From Archangium minus (GTDB lineage Bacteria; Myxococcota; Myxococcia; Myxococcales; Myxococcaceae), in NCBI RefSeq assembly GCF_044360475.1, contig NZ_CP043494.1, forward strand, positions 186,001-250,000: a DNA stretch of 64,000 nucleotides, given 5' to 3'. Shown one piece after another: positions 36,057-43,350 of this stretch; positions within the stretch are counted from its first letter, which is position 1, and each line of letters opens with the position of its first letter. Position numbers and translations under genes: made by a program. The notes beneath the pieces are model-generated. The model did no database searches, had not been told where the DNA came from, and saw nothing but the letters and a program-made list of their open reading frames with translations.

Positions 36057-36329
36057 TCAGCCCCGTGGCTCGGCCTTCTTGAAGCGCAGCTTCTTCATCT
36101 CCTCGAAGCGCGCTCGACTCCGAGGAGGGGTTGTCGCCACGAGCCCCTCAAGCATGCGCTTGGAGCTCTGGAAGATCTCCTCGACGGCGACCTCGAAGGC
36201 GTCGGCGTTCTGCTTCGACGGCTTGCGCGTGCCGGCGATCTTCCGGACGAACTGCAGCGCCGCCGCGCGGATGTCCTCGTCGGTGGCGGGCGGCTCGAAG
36301 TTGAACAGGGGTTTGATGCTTCGGCACAT
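36057..36329 (-). CDS. DUF2277 family protein
   Basis: A 90-residue protein starting with MCRSIKPLFNFEPPATDEDI, the near-invariant opening of DUF2277, followed by the helices around LQFVRKIAGTRKPSKQNADA and VEEIFQSSKRMLEGLVAT. The family is widespread, small and of unknown function, sometimes noted near nucleic-acid-associated genes. Length is normal. It is followed at a distance of 47 bp by the GNAT gene in the same direction, the GNAT gene lying upstream. Confidence 0.85.
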   Translation of the reverse strand: MCRSIKPLFNFEPPATDEDIRAAALQFVRKIAGTRKPSKQNADAFEVAVEEIFQSSKRMLEGLVATTPPRSRARFEEMKKLRFKKAEPRG

Positions 36330-36376
36330 GCCTGGAGGTTAACCTTCCCGACTCCAGGAGATCCACGCCTGGCTGC

Positions 36377-36913
36377 TCACCTGACGTCCGGGAGCCTCTC
36401 GAGCATCAGCATGGGCCCGCCTTTGTACGTGCCGCGTGCGAACTCGTGGAACCCGCACTTGTGCGCGACCTTGAGGGACGCCTCGTTCGGCGGGTCGATG
36501 ATGCACACCATCCGCTCCGGACCGAACCGGCCTTCCGCCCACTTCAGCGCCGCGCGCACGGCCTCGGTGGCGAACCCCTTTCCGTGTGACCACGGTGACA
36601 GCACCCATCCCGCCTCCTTGGCATCCCCGAGTGACGGTTCGATGTCACGCCGGAAGTCCGCGAAGCCCACCTCGCCGACGAACCGGCCCGTGCTCTTCTC
36701 GCGCACCACCCAGAACCCGAACCCCATCAGGTTCCAGTGGCCCACGTAGCGCAGCAGACGGGCCCACACCTCCTCCCGGGTGGACGGCTTGCCACCGATA
36801 TACCGGGTGACCTCCGGGTTGCTCCACAGCGCGAAGGTGTCCTCGTAGTCTTCGAGTCGATGGCCGCGCAGCGTGAGGCGCTCGGTGTCGATGGCGGGGA
36901 TGATGTCGGGCAT
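36377..36913 (-). CDS. GNAT N-acetyltransferase, RimJ/RimL-like
   Basis: A 178-residue acetyltransferase of the RimJ/RimL (Acetyltransf_3) type: IDTERLTLRGHRLEDYEDTF opens the fold, GRFVGEVGFADFRRD is the central strand, and WVLSPWSHGKGFATEAVRAA is the acetyl-CoA pyrophosphate loop (Q/RxxGxG/A-like). The C-terminal NEASLKVAHKCGFHEFARGT is the usual last helix and strand. It transfers acetyl from acetyl-CoA to an amine of a small molecule or protein N-terminus; substrate unknown. Confidence 0.88.
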   Translation of the reverse strand: MPDIIPAIDTERLTLRGHRLEDYEDTFALWSNPEVTRYIGGKPSTREEVWARLLRYVGHWNLMGFGFWVVREKSTGRFVGEVGFADFRRDIEPSLGDAKEAGWVLSPWSHGKGFATEAVRAALKWAEGRFGPERMVCIIDPPNEASLKVAHKCGFHEFARGTYKGGPMLMLERLPDVR

Positions 36914-36994
36914 GGGCTCTCTCCTGTGCAGTTCACGGCCACTGTAGATGACGCACAGGAGAGATGGGGGACTCTGTGGGACGTGCCCGGGCGT

Positions 36995-37993
36995 TTAGCG
37001 CTCATCGCGATCGCGATAGTTCACCGGCACGAACGTGTAACCCCGTTCCTCCTCGCGGATGTGGCCAATCCCCGGGTAGGGCAGATGCGGCGCTGCGACC
37101 AGGGAGCGGTGGCTCGCCGCCGTGGCGAACTGCGTCTCCCGCTGAGCCGCGGCGTCCCTGGGGCTGACGTCGTAAACAATCGTGATCGCCGTCTTCGGGA
37201 ACTGCACTGCGGCCACGTGGACGATGTCGCCGATGAACGTGATTGACTCGCCCCGACTCTCTACCCGGTAGAAGCCATGCCCCGGGGTGTGGCCGGGCGT
37301 CGGGATGGCCTTGATGCCGGGGAAGAGCCAGGTCTCCCGGGTGAACGCGTGAACCTTCCCGGCCTTCATGTACGGCCCGACCGTCTTGACCGCCTCCTCG
37401 AAGTACTTCTTGTCATAGCCATTGACGCCGCCCTGGTTCGCGGGATTGAGGAAGAAGTCCAGGTCTGGCTTGCCGACGTGCACGGTGGCATGGGGGAACA
37501 CCCTGTTGCCTTCGCTGACGAGCCCGCCGCTGTGATCCGTGTGGATGTGCGTCAGCAGGATGTCGTCGATTTGCTCTGGCGCGTATCCCGCCAGCTTGAG
37601 GCTGCTGAGGAGCTTGCCGCCATAGCCCGGCCCGAACAAGCCGCCGGCGCCGGTATCGACCAGGATGAGCCGGCTCCCCGTGTCGATCAGGAAGGCTGTG
37701 ATGGAGGTCTCGACAGGATTGCTCAAGAACGCATGGTGGAGCAGCTGGTCGACCTCCGCTGGGGATGTTCCCCTGAGGAGCGCGTGCAGATCCTGCGGCA
37801 CGGTGCCGTCGGACAGCGCGGTCACCTCGAAGTCACCGACGCGGTAGCGATAAACCCCCGGTACCTGGGCTCGCCGTTGGGCCACGCTTGTTCCGTGGGC
37901 GGGCGGCGCCGCCTGGGTGGTGAGCGGAAAGGCGCCGGAGAACAGGGTTGCTGCCGCGACCACGCTGCCGAGAAAAAGTCGATGGAATCGCAT
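36995..37993 (-). CDS. Exported metallo-beta-lactamase-fold hydrolase
   Basis: A 332-residue protein starting at ATG 37991-37993 behind GGGAGAAGAC, with a signal peptide (SVVAAATLFSGAFPLTTQAA). The MBL fold shows the zinc motif THIHTDHSGG (HxHxDH), the following His in TPGHTPGHGFY and the Asp in ITFIGDIVH. This subgroup includes quorum-quenching lactonases and related hydrolases; the substrate is unproven. It is divergent from a LysR gene 111 bp away, the standard layout of a regulator and its target. A TTCGTACGAA palindrome lies between them. Confidence 0.85.
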   Translation of the reverse strand: MRFHRLFLGSVVAAATLFSGAFPLTTQAAPPAHGTSVAQRRAQVPGVYRYRVGDFEVTALSDGTVPQDLHALLRGTSPAEVDQLLHHAFLSNPVETSITAFLIDTGSRLILVDTGAGGLFGPGYGGKLLSSLKLAGYAPEQIDDILLTHIHTDHSGGLVSEGNRVFPHATVHVGKPDLDFFLNPANQGGVNGYDKKYFEEAVKTVGPYMKAGKVHAFTRETWLFPGIKAIPTPGHTPGHGFYRVESRGESITFIGDIVHVAAVQFPKTAITIVYDVSPRDAAAQRETQFATAASHRSLVAAPHLPYPGIGHIREEERGYTFVPVNYRDRDER

Positions 37994-38021
37994 GTCTTCT
38001 CCCATGGGAAGGCCGTGGGGT

Positions 38022-38031
38022 TTCGTACGAA
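38022..38031. promoter_or_regulatory. Palindrome in LysR/MBL intergenic region
   Basis: TTCGTACGAA is a perfect 10-bp palindrome 29 bp upstream of the metallo-hydrolase start and 73 bp upstream of lysR. It may be part of a regulator site. A short palindrome can arise by chance, so confidence is low. Confidence 0.3.
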
Positions 38032-38104
38032 CCACGGTGGTGGATACATACGGTTGTGCAGCGCTCAGCGTGAGTTGGGCGCGTTTATAGGAGGTATAGA
38101 CGGG

Positions 38105-39022
38105 ATGGATATCCGGCGGTCGGACCTGCCCTTGCTCATTTCATTGGACGTGTTGCTCGAAGAGCTGAATGTGACACGTGCGGCCCGTCGGCTGAACGTG
38201 AGTCAGCCGGCGCTCTCCGCGCAGCTCGGGCGCTTGCGCGAGCTGTTCAAAGATCCCTTGCTCCTTCCGTCCGAGGCGGGTCGCGGAATGACCCCCACGC
38301 CGAGGGCGCTCGAGTTGCAGCCGGCCTTGCACCAGGCGCTTCTCGACCTGCAAAGCGCCGTTGTGCGCCGCGTTGAGTTCAACCCCCAGGAAGCGCAGCG
38401 TCATTTCACGATCGCGCTCAACGACAACATCTTCACGAGCATCGGCCTCGCCGTCGCTCGCGACGTCCTTGCGCTTGGCGGCCCCGGCATCCGTCTCAGC
38501 TTCGTTGCGCCGACCGAGGAGAACCTGACCTACCGAATGGAACGTGGCGAGATCGACCTCTATGTCGGTCTTTCATCCAAGATTCCCGAGGCGCTCAAGA
38601 GTCGTCTCCTGCTCTCCGACGAGTTCTGCTTCGCGCAGCGCAAGGCGCATCCAAGAGGCAAAGAGGCTCCAACGCTCGAAGACTATTGCCAGCTCAGCCA
38701 TGTCATTGTTTCCCAAGGGGGTAGCTTTCATAGCGCGGTCGACGACGCCCTCGCGCGGCATGGCAAGGTGCGCCGTGTCGCCGTCACCGTCCCGAACTAT
38801 AATCAGGTCGCACTTGTCCTCACCGATACGGACTGTGTCGCCACACTCCCCAGCAGGCTTCTGCGACGCTATGCGTCAGGACTCGACTTGCTGCAACTGC
38901 CCTTCTCCATGCCATCATTTGATGTCGCAATGGGTTGGCATGCCCGTGCACAGCACGATCCCGCGCATCAGTGGTTGAGGGAGCGCTTCGTTCGCGCGGC
39001 GACCCACCAGACGTCAGCCTAG
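38105..39022 (+). CDS. LysR-family transcriptional regulator
   Basis: A 305-residue LysR protein. The N-terminal winged HTH is clear: LLEELNVTRAARRLNVSQPA then LSAQLGRLRELFKDPLLL. Residues ~90-300 are the periplasmic-binding-like effector domain. ATG 38105 is 10 nt after AGGAGG (38089-38094). LysR proteins bind as tetramers and usually control the divergent gene, here the exported metallo-hydrolase. The gene's codon use is a little less GC-extreme than average for the window, compatible with acquisition from another proteobacterium (inference). Confidence 0.9.
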   Translation: MDIRRSDLPLLISLDVLLEELNVTRAARRLNVSQPALSAQLGRLRELFKDPLLLPSEAGRGMTPTPRALELQPALHQALLDLQSAVVRRVEFNPQEAQRHFTIALNDNIFTSIGLAVARDVLALGGPGIRLSFVAPTEENLTYRMERGEIDLYVGLSSKIPEALKSRLLLSDEFCFAQRKAHPRGKEAPTLEDYCQLSHVIVSQGGSFHSAVDDALARHGKVRRVAVTVPNYNQVALVLTDTDCVATLPSRLLRRYASGLDLLQLPFSMPSFDVAMGWHARAQHDPAHQWLRERFVRAATHQTSA

Positions 39023-39111
39023 TCTTCCGTGTGCTTTCTCTTACCCTCTCACTCTCTTGGAGGGTAGGGATAATGTGAGTTCAACAACCTTGAAAGCCTT
39101 GAATTCGAGAA

Positions 39112-39140
39112 TTGTAGACGAGCAGTTCGGAGTGTCTTAT
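39112..39140 (+). promoter_or_regulatory. Possible promoter of GH114-like gene
   Basis: TTGTAG (39112-39117) and TCTTAT (39135-39140) are 17 bp apart in an AT-rich stretch upstream of ATG 39185. The -10 box is a weak match. Confidence 0.3.
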
Positions 39141-39184
39141 GTGCGGCGCTGTTCAAAGCCAACACACGATTCAAGGGAGACCTC

Positions 39185-40144
39185 ATGCTGAAGAGATTGA
39201 CCCAGCTGCTTTCCTGTTCCGCGCTGCTCATGTCCGGGTGCATGCCCATGGAGGGAGAGGACTCTCTGGATGAGAGGGTCCTGCCCAGGGTGGAAGGCGC
39301 GGCGTGCACCATTCCGAGCTTTCCCAAGGGAACCACCTGGATTTGGGACCTCGAGAACAGCTCCATCCCCACGACGCTCAACGCCCAGGTCTACGTCGTG
39401 GACCTCTTCGGGACCACGAGCGCGAAGATTCAGGAGTACAAGAACGCTGGCAAGAAGGTGGTCTGCTACTTCAGTGCTGGCTCCTTCGAGAACTGGCGGG
39501 AGGATGCCGACGACTTCCCGAGCGACACCTATTGCAGCCCCGGCGAGGACTGCAACGAGTCCATCCACATCATGGGCGACTGGTGCGAGAGCGGCGGGGG
39601 CTGCGAGTGGTGGTTGGATCACCGCAAGCCGGCGGTGCGGACCGTGATGGAGGCGCGCCTGCAACTGGCGCGTGACAAGGGGTGCGACGCGGTCGAGCCG
39701 GACAACATCGATGGCTACGCGTACAACGACGAAATCTCGTGCACGGATCAGGCCTGCTGGGGCCTCACGGCTGCGGACCAGCTCGCCTACAACCGCTGGC
39801 TCGCGGATACGGCCCATGCCAAGTGTCTGGGCATCGCGCTGAAGAATGACGTTGAGCAGGTTCCCCAGCTCGCCTCGTCCTTCGACTTCGCCATCAACGA
39901 GGAGTGCCAGAGGTACAAGGAGTGTGGGGTCTACAAGACCTGGTTCGCGAACCAGAACAAGGCGGTCTTCAACGCCGAGTACCGCGTGGACGCGGGCGGC
40001 GACACCATGAGCTGGACGTCGTGCACGGGGACGCAGTCGACCTGCGCCTGCGGAGAGCGTGACTTCGCTCAGGGCGACATGCGGACCCTGGTCTTCAAGA
40101 CCTCGAACGTCCGCTACAACAACGTGGCCATCACCTGCGGGTAG
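39185..40144 (+). CDS. GH114-like endo-alpha-1,4-polygalactosaminidase lipoprotein
   Basis: A 319-residue predicted lipoprotein (lipobox ALLMSGC). The barrel matches the GH114/TM1410-like family: WIWDLENSSIPTTLNAQVYV start, KKVVCYFSAGSFENWREDAD, the middle segment WWLDHRKPAVRTVMEARLQL, and CDAVEPDNIDGYAYND, whose Glu and Asp are the likely catalytic acids. The family cleaves polygalactosamine and related glycans such as Pel-like polysaccharide. Many cysteines suggest disulfides. A strong terminator follows directly, so it is a single-gene unit. Possible use: attack on foreign biofilm matrix. Confidence 0.8.
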   Translation: MLKRLTQLLSCSALLMSGCMPMEGEDSLDERVLPRVEGAACTIPSFPKGTTWIWDLENSSIPTTLNAQVYVVDLFGTTSAKIQEYKNAGKKVVCYFSAGSFENWREDADDFPSDTYCSPGEDCNESIHIMGDWCESGGGCEWWLDHRKPAVRTVMEARLQLARDKGCDAVEPDNIDGYAYNDEISCTDQACWGLTAADQLAYNRWLADTAHAKCLGIALKNDVEQVPQLASSFDFAINEECQRYKECGVYKTWFANQNKAVFNAEYRVDAGGDTMSWTSCTGTQSTCACGERDFAQGDMRTLVFKTSNVRYNNVAITCG

Positions 40145-40150
40145 CCCGGA

Positions 40151-40180
40151 GCGCGCCCGGTGGAGACACCGGGCGCGCTT
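40151..40180 (+). terminator. GC-rich stem-loop after GH114-like gene
   Basis: GCGCGCCCGGTG (40151-40162) pairs perfectly with CACCGGGCGCGC (40167-40178) over a GAGA loop. The stem is very stable, but only TT follows, so termination may be helped by Rho. Confidence 0.6.
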
Positions 40181-40184
40181 GACC

Positions 40185-40259
40185 TCAGGTGACCGGGTAG
40201 ATGACGTAGGCGGCCGTACCGCTGTAGCTTGTGTTGCTCCAGCAGCCGACACGGATTTG
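40185..40259 (-). pseudogene. C-terminal scrap of a secreted protein
   Basis: On the minus strand ~24 codons read RVGCWSNTSYSGTAAYVIYP-VT and then TGA. This aromatic and Ser/Thr-rich ending looks like the last strands of an extracellular beta-sandwich protein, unlike the shadow frames around it. Upstream the frame runs into the oxidoreductase gene and loses this character. I read it as the 3' remnant of a deleted gene; the similarity is judged by eye only. Confidence 0.3.
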
Positions 40260-40268
40260 AGGTGGGTA

Positions 40269-41291
40269 TTGCCTTCTACAGTTCTGAGCCGCCAATGGGT
40301 CCTGGCCCGCTACATCCGTGAGCTGCCCCAGGAGGAGGACTTCCGCCTGGAGACCGTTCAGCTTCCGCCCCCGGGTGAGGGCGAGCTGCGGGTGAGGACG
40401 TTGTATGCGTCGGTGGATCCAGGAGCCCTCTCGCGCTTGGGCGGAGTGGCCTCGTACGCGCCGCCGCTTGGGCTCGGGGAGCCCATGACGGGCGCGGCGG
40501 TGGGCGAGGTGCTCGAGTCGCGTCACGAGGGCTTCGCCCCGGGAGACAGGGTGGTGGGGGCGTGGGGCTGGCGCGAGCACGCCGTGGTGGGGGCGCGCAC
40601 GGTGCGCAAGGTGGAGGCGGGGGCCTGGCCGGTCTCCGCGGAGCTGGGGGTGTTCGGCATCCCAGGGCTGACGGCCTGGTTCGGCATCCTGGAGCTGGGC
40701 AGGCCTCGCGCGGGGGAGACGGTGCTGGTGTCCTCGGCGGCGGGAGCAGTGGGTTCCCTCTCCGGACAGCTCGCGAAGCGGCAGGGCGCGCGCGTGGTGG
40801 GAATCGCGGGGGGGCCGGTCAAGTGCCGCTGGTTGTTGGACGAGCTGGGCTTCGACGCGGCCATCGACTACCGGGCCGAGCCGGACCTGGAGGCGGCGAT
40901 CCGCCGGGCGTGTCCCGGGGGCGTGGGGGTCTTCCTGGACAACGTGGGCGGGGCCGTCCTGGACGCGGCGCTGCCGTGCATGGCGATGCGGGGGCGGGTG
41001 GTGGTGTCGGGCCTGGTGGCCGATTACGGCGTGCCACCCGAGCGGCGCGCGGGGGTGAAGAATACGCCCTTCTTCATCACCCACCGGCTGAGGATGGAGG
41101 GCTTCGTGGTGTACGACTACGCCGAGCGCTTCGCGGAGGCGCGCGCGGAGCTGCGGCGAGGGGTGAGTGACGGAACGCTGCGCTACCGCGAGCACGTGGA
41201 AGAGGGATTGGAGGCCGCGCCGCGCCTCTTCGCGGGCCTCTTCCACGGGACGAACTTCGGACGCGCGCTGGTGCGGGTGGGCCAGGAGTAG
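40269..41291 (+). CDS. NADP-dependent MDR-family oxidoreductase (leukotriene B4 dehydrogenase-like)
   Basis: About 340 residues of the zinc-free medium-chain reductase type. The N-terminal GroES-like part contains LYASVDPGALSRLGG and PMTGAAVGEVLES. The Rossmann part has the AGETVLVSSAAGAVGSLSGQ loop that binds NADP(H), followed by GARVVGIAGGPVKCRWLLDE and the conserved FLDNVGG strand. Relatives reduce alkenals, enones or quinones using NADPH. The start is uncertain: TTG 40269 gives normal family length and has GGTGGG upstream; no ATG fits. Confidence 0.8.
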   Translation: MPSTVLSRQWVLARYIRELPQEEDFRLETVQLPPPGEGELRVRTLYASVDPGALSRLGGVASYAPPLGLGEPMTGAAVGEVLESRHEGFAPGDRVVGAWGWREHAVVGARTVRKVEAGAWPVSAELGVFGIPGLTAWFGILELGRPRAGETVLVSSAAGAVGSLSGQLAKRQGARVVGIAGGPVKCRWLLDELGFDAAIDYRAEPDLEAAIRRACPGGVGVFLDNVGGAVLDAALPCMAMRGRVVVSGLVADYGVPPERRAGVKNTPFFITHRLRMEGFVVYDYAERFAEARAELRRGVSDGTLRYREHVEEGLEAAPRLFAGLFHGTNFGRALVRVGQE

Positions 41292-41336
41292 GCCCTGCGC
41301 CTGCGCGGGCCTGGCCACTTCGAGCCGTGCCTGGCC

Positions 41337-42095
41337 TCAAGGGGTGGAGCGCCCGCCAATCTCGGGGAAGCGTTCGTAGGCCCGCTTCAGCGCGTCCAGG
41401 TGCGCGGGGTTGTCCAGGTCGAGCGGAGCCTCGGTGAGCCGGACAACCCACCCGCCCGTCGCGGTACTCCATGAGCGCGAAAGCAGCTCCGCGTCGCGGG
41501 CGGGATCCGGAAAGCCGATGGCCCGTGCGGAAGCTTCCGACCAGTAGTTCAGCCACCCGAGACAATGTGGAATCTCGGGCGCGGGGATGGCGTTTGGGAG
41601 CTTGAGCACTGGCAGCCCCCGTGGTGGCTTTGGTGGCCCATACATCTTCGGCCCCATCTGCTCCGCAATGACAAGCATCACGTTTCCCGGCGTTATATGT
41701 CCCCACAAAGCCTGTGCACCCTCTGCCACACCTGCCAATACACCCCCCGCGGCAGCGATAGCGGCTTCCTCCAGCGGCAACATCGCATGGATTTGAAGCT
41801 GCGGCTGGGCGCCCGGATAACGGCCCGCCGGGATTTCCCATCCGCCTAGCGTCACGACATGGTTGTCATCGTCATTACAGAGGAACGGGAAGTCCCCATC
41901 TGTTCTCTCTCTTTCGACCCACTCATCTCGTTGGGGCAAAGAGACGAGTCCCTCTTCCTTGGACATCGTCCATCCCAGGTGCAAACCAGGGAAAGCTCGT
42001 TCCATTCCATGAACGATGGCGAGTCTGCGCTCATCATGATTCATGAGCGAAGGCGCGTAGACATTGAGGGTGAGGGAATTCTCTGTGTCTGACAT
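41337..42095 (-). CDS. DUF5953-type protein, probable immunity protein
   Basis: A 252-residue soluble protein recognised as DUF5953-like, a myxobacterial family found beside lipoprotein toxins. It starts with SLTLNVYAPSLMNHDERRLA, has a middle part (GKxxGxPxP-like KPPRGLPVLKLPNAIPAPEI) and ends LDLDNPAHLDALKRAYERFP. No signal peptide or membrane segment, so it acts in the cytoplasm. Its ATG is one base after the stop of the upstream toxin gene, so translation is coupled. It probably binds and neutralises the nuclease-like domain of that protein. Sequence is less GC-rich than the flanking genes. Confidence 0.68.
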   Translation of the reverse strand: MSDTENSLTLNVYAPSLMNHDERRLAIVHGMERAFPGLHLGWTMSKEEGLVSLPQRDEWVERERTDGDFPFLCNDDDNHVVTLGGWEIPAGRYPGAQPQLQIHAMLPLEEAAIAAAGGVLAGVAEGAQALWGHITPGNVMLVIAEQMGPKMYGPPKPPRGLPVLKLPNAIPAPEIPHCLGWLNYWSEASARAIGFPDPARDAELLSRSWSTATGGWVVRLTEAPLDLDNPAHLDALKRAYERFPEIGGRSTP

Positions 42096-42096
42096 T

Positions 42097-43113
42097 TCAA
42101 CACCAATTCATGACTGCTACATCAAGGCTGGGGTCTGCTCGGAACAGAGCTGCTTTGTGTGCTTCGCTACGAACGCCGACGACAAATTTGAAGCCACATT
42201 CCTCGGCAAGCCTTCGTTCTCGCTGTATTTCCGGCAACTTCATTTCGACGAAGAACTGCTGCGAGCGAGGCGGTTGTTTCTCAAAGTCATCCGTTTTGAC
42301 CTCCCAGAGCGTGCGCGTGGCCAGTTGCAGCGCGTCGAAGTTCTTCCCATTCACGTACACATCCCCACCAGGGAAGGTGTTGCCCGGCATCTTGTCGGCG
42401 CATTCGTTGTGCGGGTCATGCCCGCCACGGTGGCGCGGCAAGGGGATGGGCTTGCATCGCGGGTCGTCTTCTTCCTGGGAGAGGGTGGTCGCGGGCAGCT
42501 TTCGCGGTGACGGCTCCCGGGCCGGTGCTTTCGTCGCACGAGGCTGGGCCTCAAGTTCCACCATGAGTTGCCGCGAGGACTCCGAGACGTCCCGCAGCCG
42601 TGCCTCAAACTCCCGTTGAGCGTCGACCCAGGGCGGGCGGCTGTCAGACTCCGGCCCGGCGGTGCTGGAGGGCCAGAGCAGGACGAGGGCCACGAGCACC
42701 GGGCCCACCCTGGAGAGCGCTAAAGGGGCCTCGCTTGCGCGTCCAGCCTGGGCGAGGCCCTCGGCTCCCCTCACCACCTTAGCGGCTTGCCCGCTCGTCC
42801 TCGCGGCGCGGGAGAAGCGCTCGAAGGCCCGTTCCGCTGCGGTGAGCTTGCGGTCCAACTGTTCCCACTGACGCGGCTCGATGTCTTTGCGCGCCCGAGA
42901 CAACAGTGCCCTGGCCTTGTCCAGGTCCGCCTTTCCAATCCACGACCGAGCCGGTGTCGGCTCCATCGGCGCGGAAACGAGCCGGATGCGTGGGCCCGAA
43001 GTGGAAGTCGACGCGAAGGCGTGGGGCTGTGGCATCGACTGCGGGGCGGGCGCGCTAGCGCAGGCGGTGAGCAGCACCAGGAGTGCGCTCCAAGTTCGCA
43101 AGCGCATCGTCAC
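42097..43113 (-). CDS. DUF6310-type lipoprotein toxin (SitA-like)
   Basis: A 338-residue lipoprotein (lipobox LLVLLTAC, Cys18). Residues ~60-130 are charged helices, a hydrophobic segment follows at ~135-152, and the C-terminal ~120 residues are the DUF6310-like effector. That domain has a PD-(D/E)xK arrangement: D260 in GKNFDALQLA, then E271 and K273 in LWEVKTDD, preceded by the HDPHNECADKMPGNTFPGGD segment. A restriction-endonuclease-like nuclease is inferred. Lipoprotein anchor, polymorphic C-terminus and a coupled immunity gene match the SitA/SitI toxins that myxobacteria pass by outer membrane exchange. Toxicity is untested. Confidence 0.7.
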   Translation of the reverse strand: MTMRLRTWSALLVLLTACASAPAPQSMPQPHAFASTSTSGPRIRLVSAPMEPTPARSWIGKADLDKARALLSRARKDIEPRQWEQLDRKLTAAERAFERFSRAARTSGQAAKVVRGAEGLAQAGRASEAPLALSRVGPVLVALVLLWPSSTAGPESDSRPPWVDAQREFEARLRDVSESSRQLMVELEAQPRATKAPAREPSPRKLPATTLSQEEDDPRCKPIPLPRHRGGHDPHNECADKMPGNTFPGGDVYVNGKNFDALQLATRTLWEVKTDDFEKQPPRSQQFFVEMKLPEIQRERRLAEECGFKFVVGVRSEAHKAALFRADPSLDVAVMNWC

Positions 43114-43350
43114 GTCCTTTCATCAAGCGAGGGGCAGGCTCGCTACTGGAGGTGGTCGGCGAGCGCGCCAACTCGCCCATGCTGTCCTCACAGTATGGCG
43201 GTGGTCTCTTGTCACGCTCCGGCATGGCTTCTCACTCCAGCTTCGGCTCCGAGGAGGGAGTCCACGCCTGCCGGACTTTGGGAAGGGGAGCCGTGGAGCC
43301 CACCTTACGCCACTCCTCAAGCACAGGGGGAATACCACTGTCCAACTGGC

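Noticed and set aside
39042..39066. Terminator of the lysR gene (TACCCTC...GAGGGTA)
   Set aside because: The stem is only 7 bp with an 11-nt loop and no T-run.
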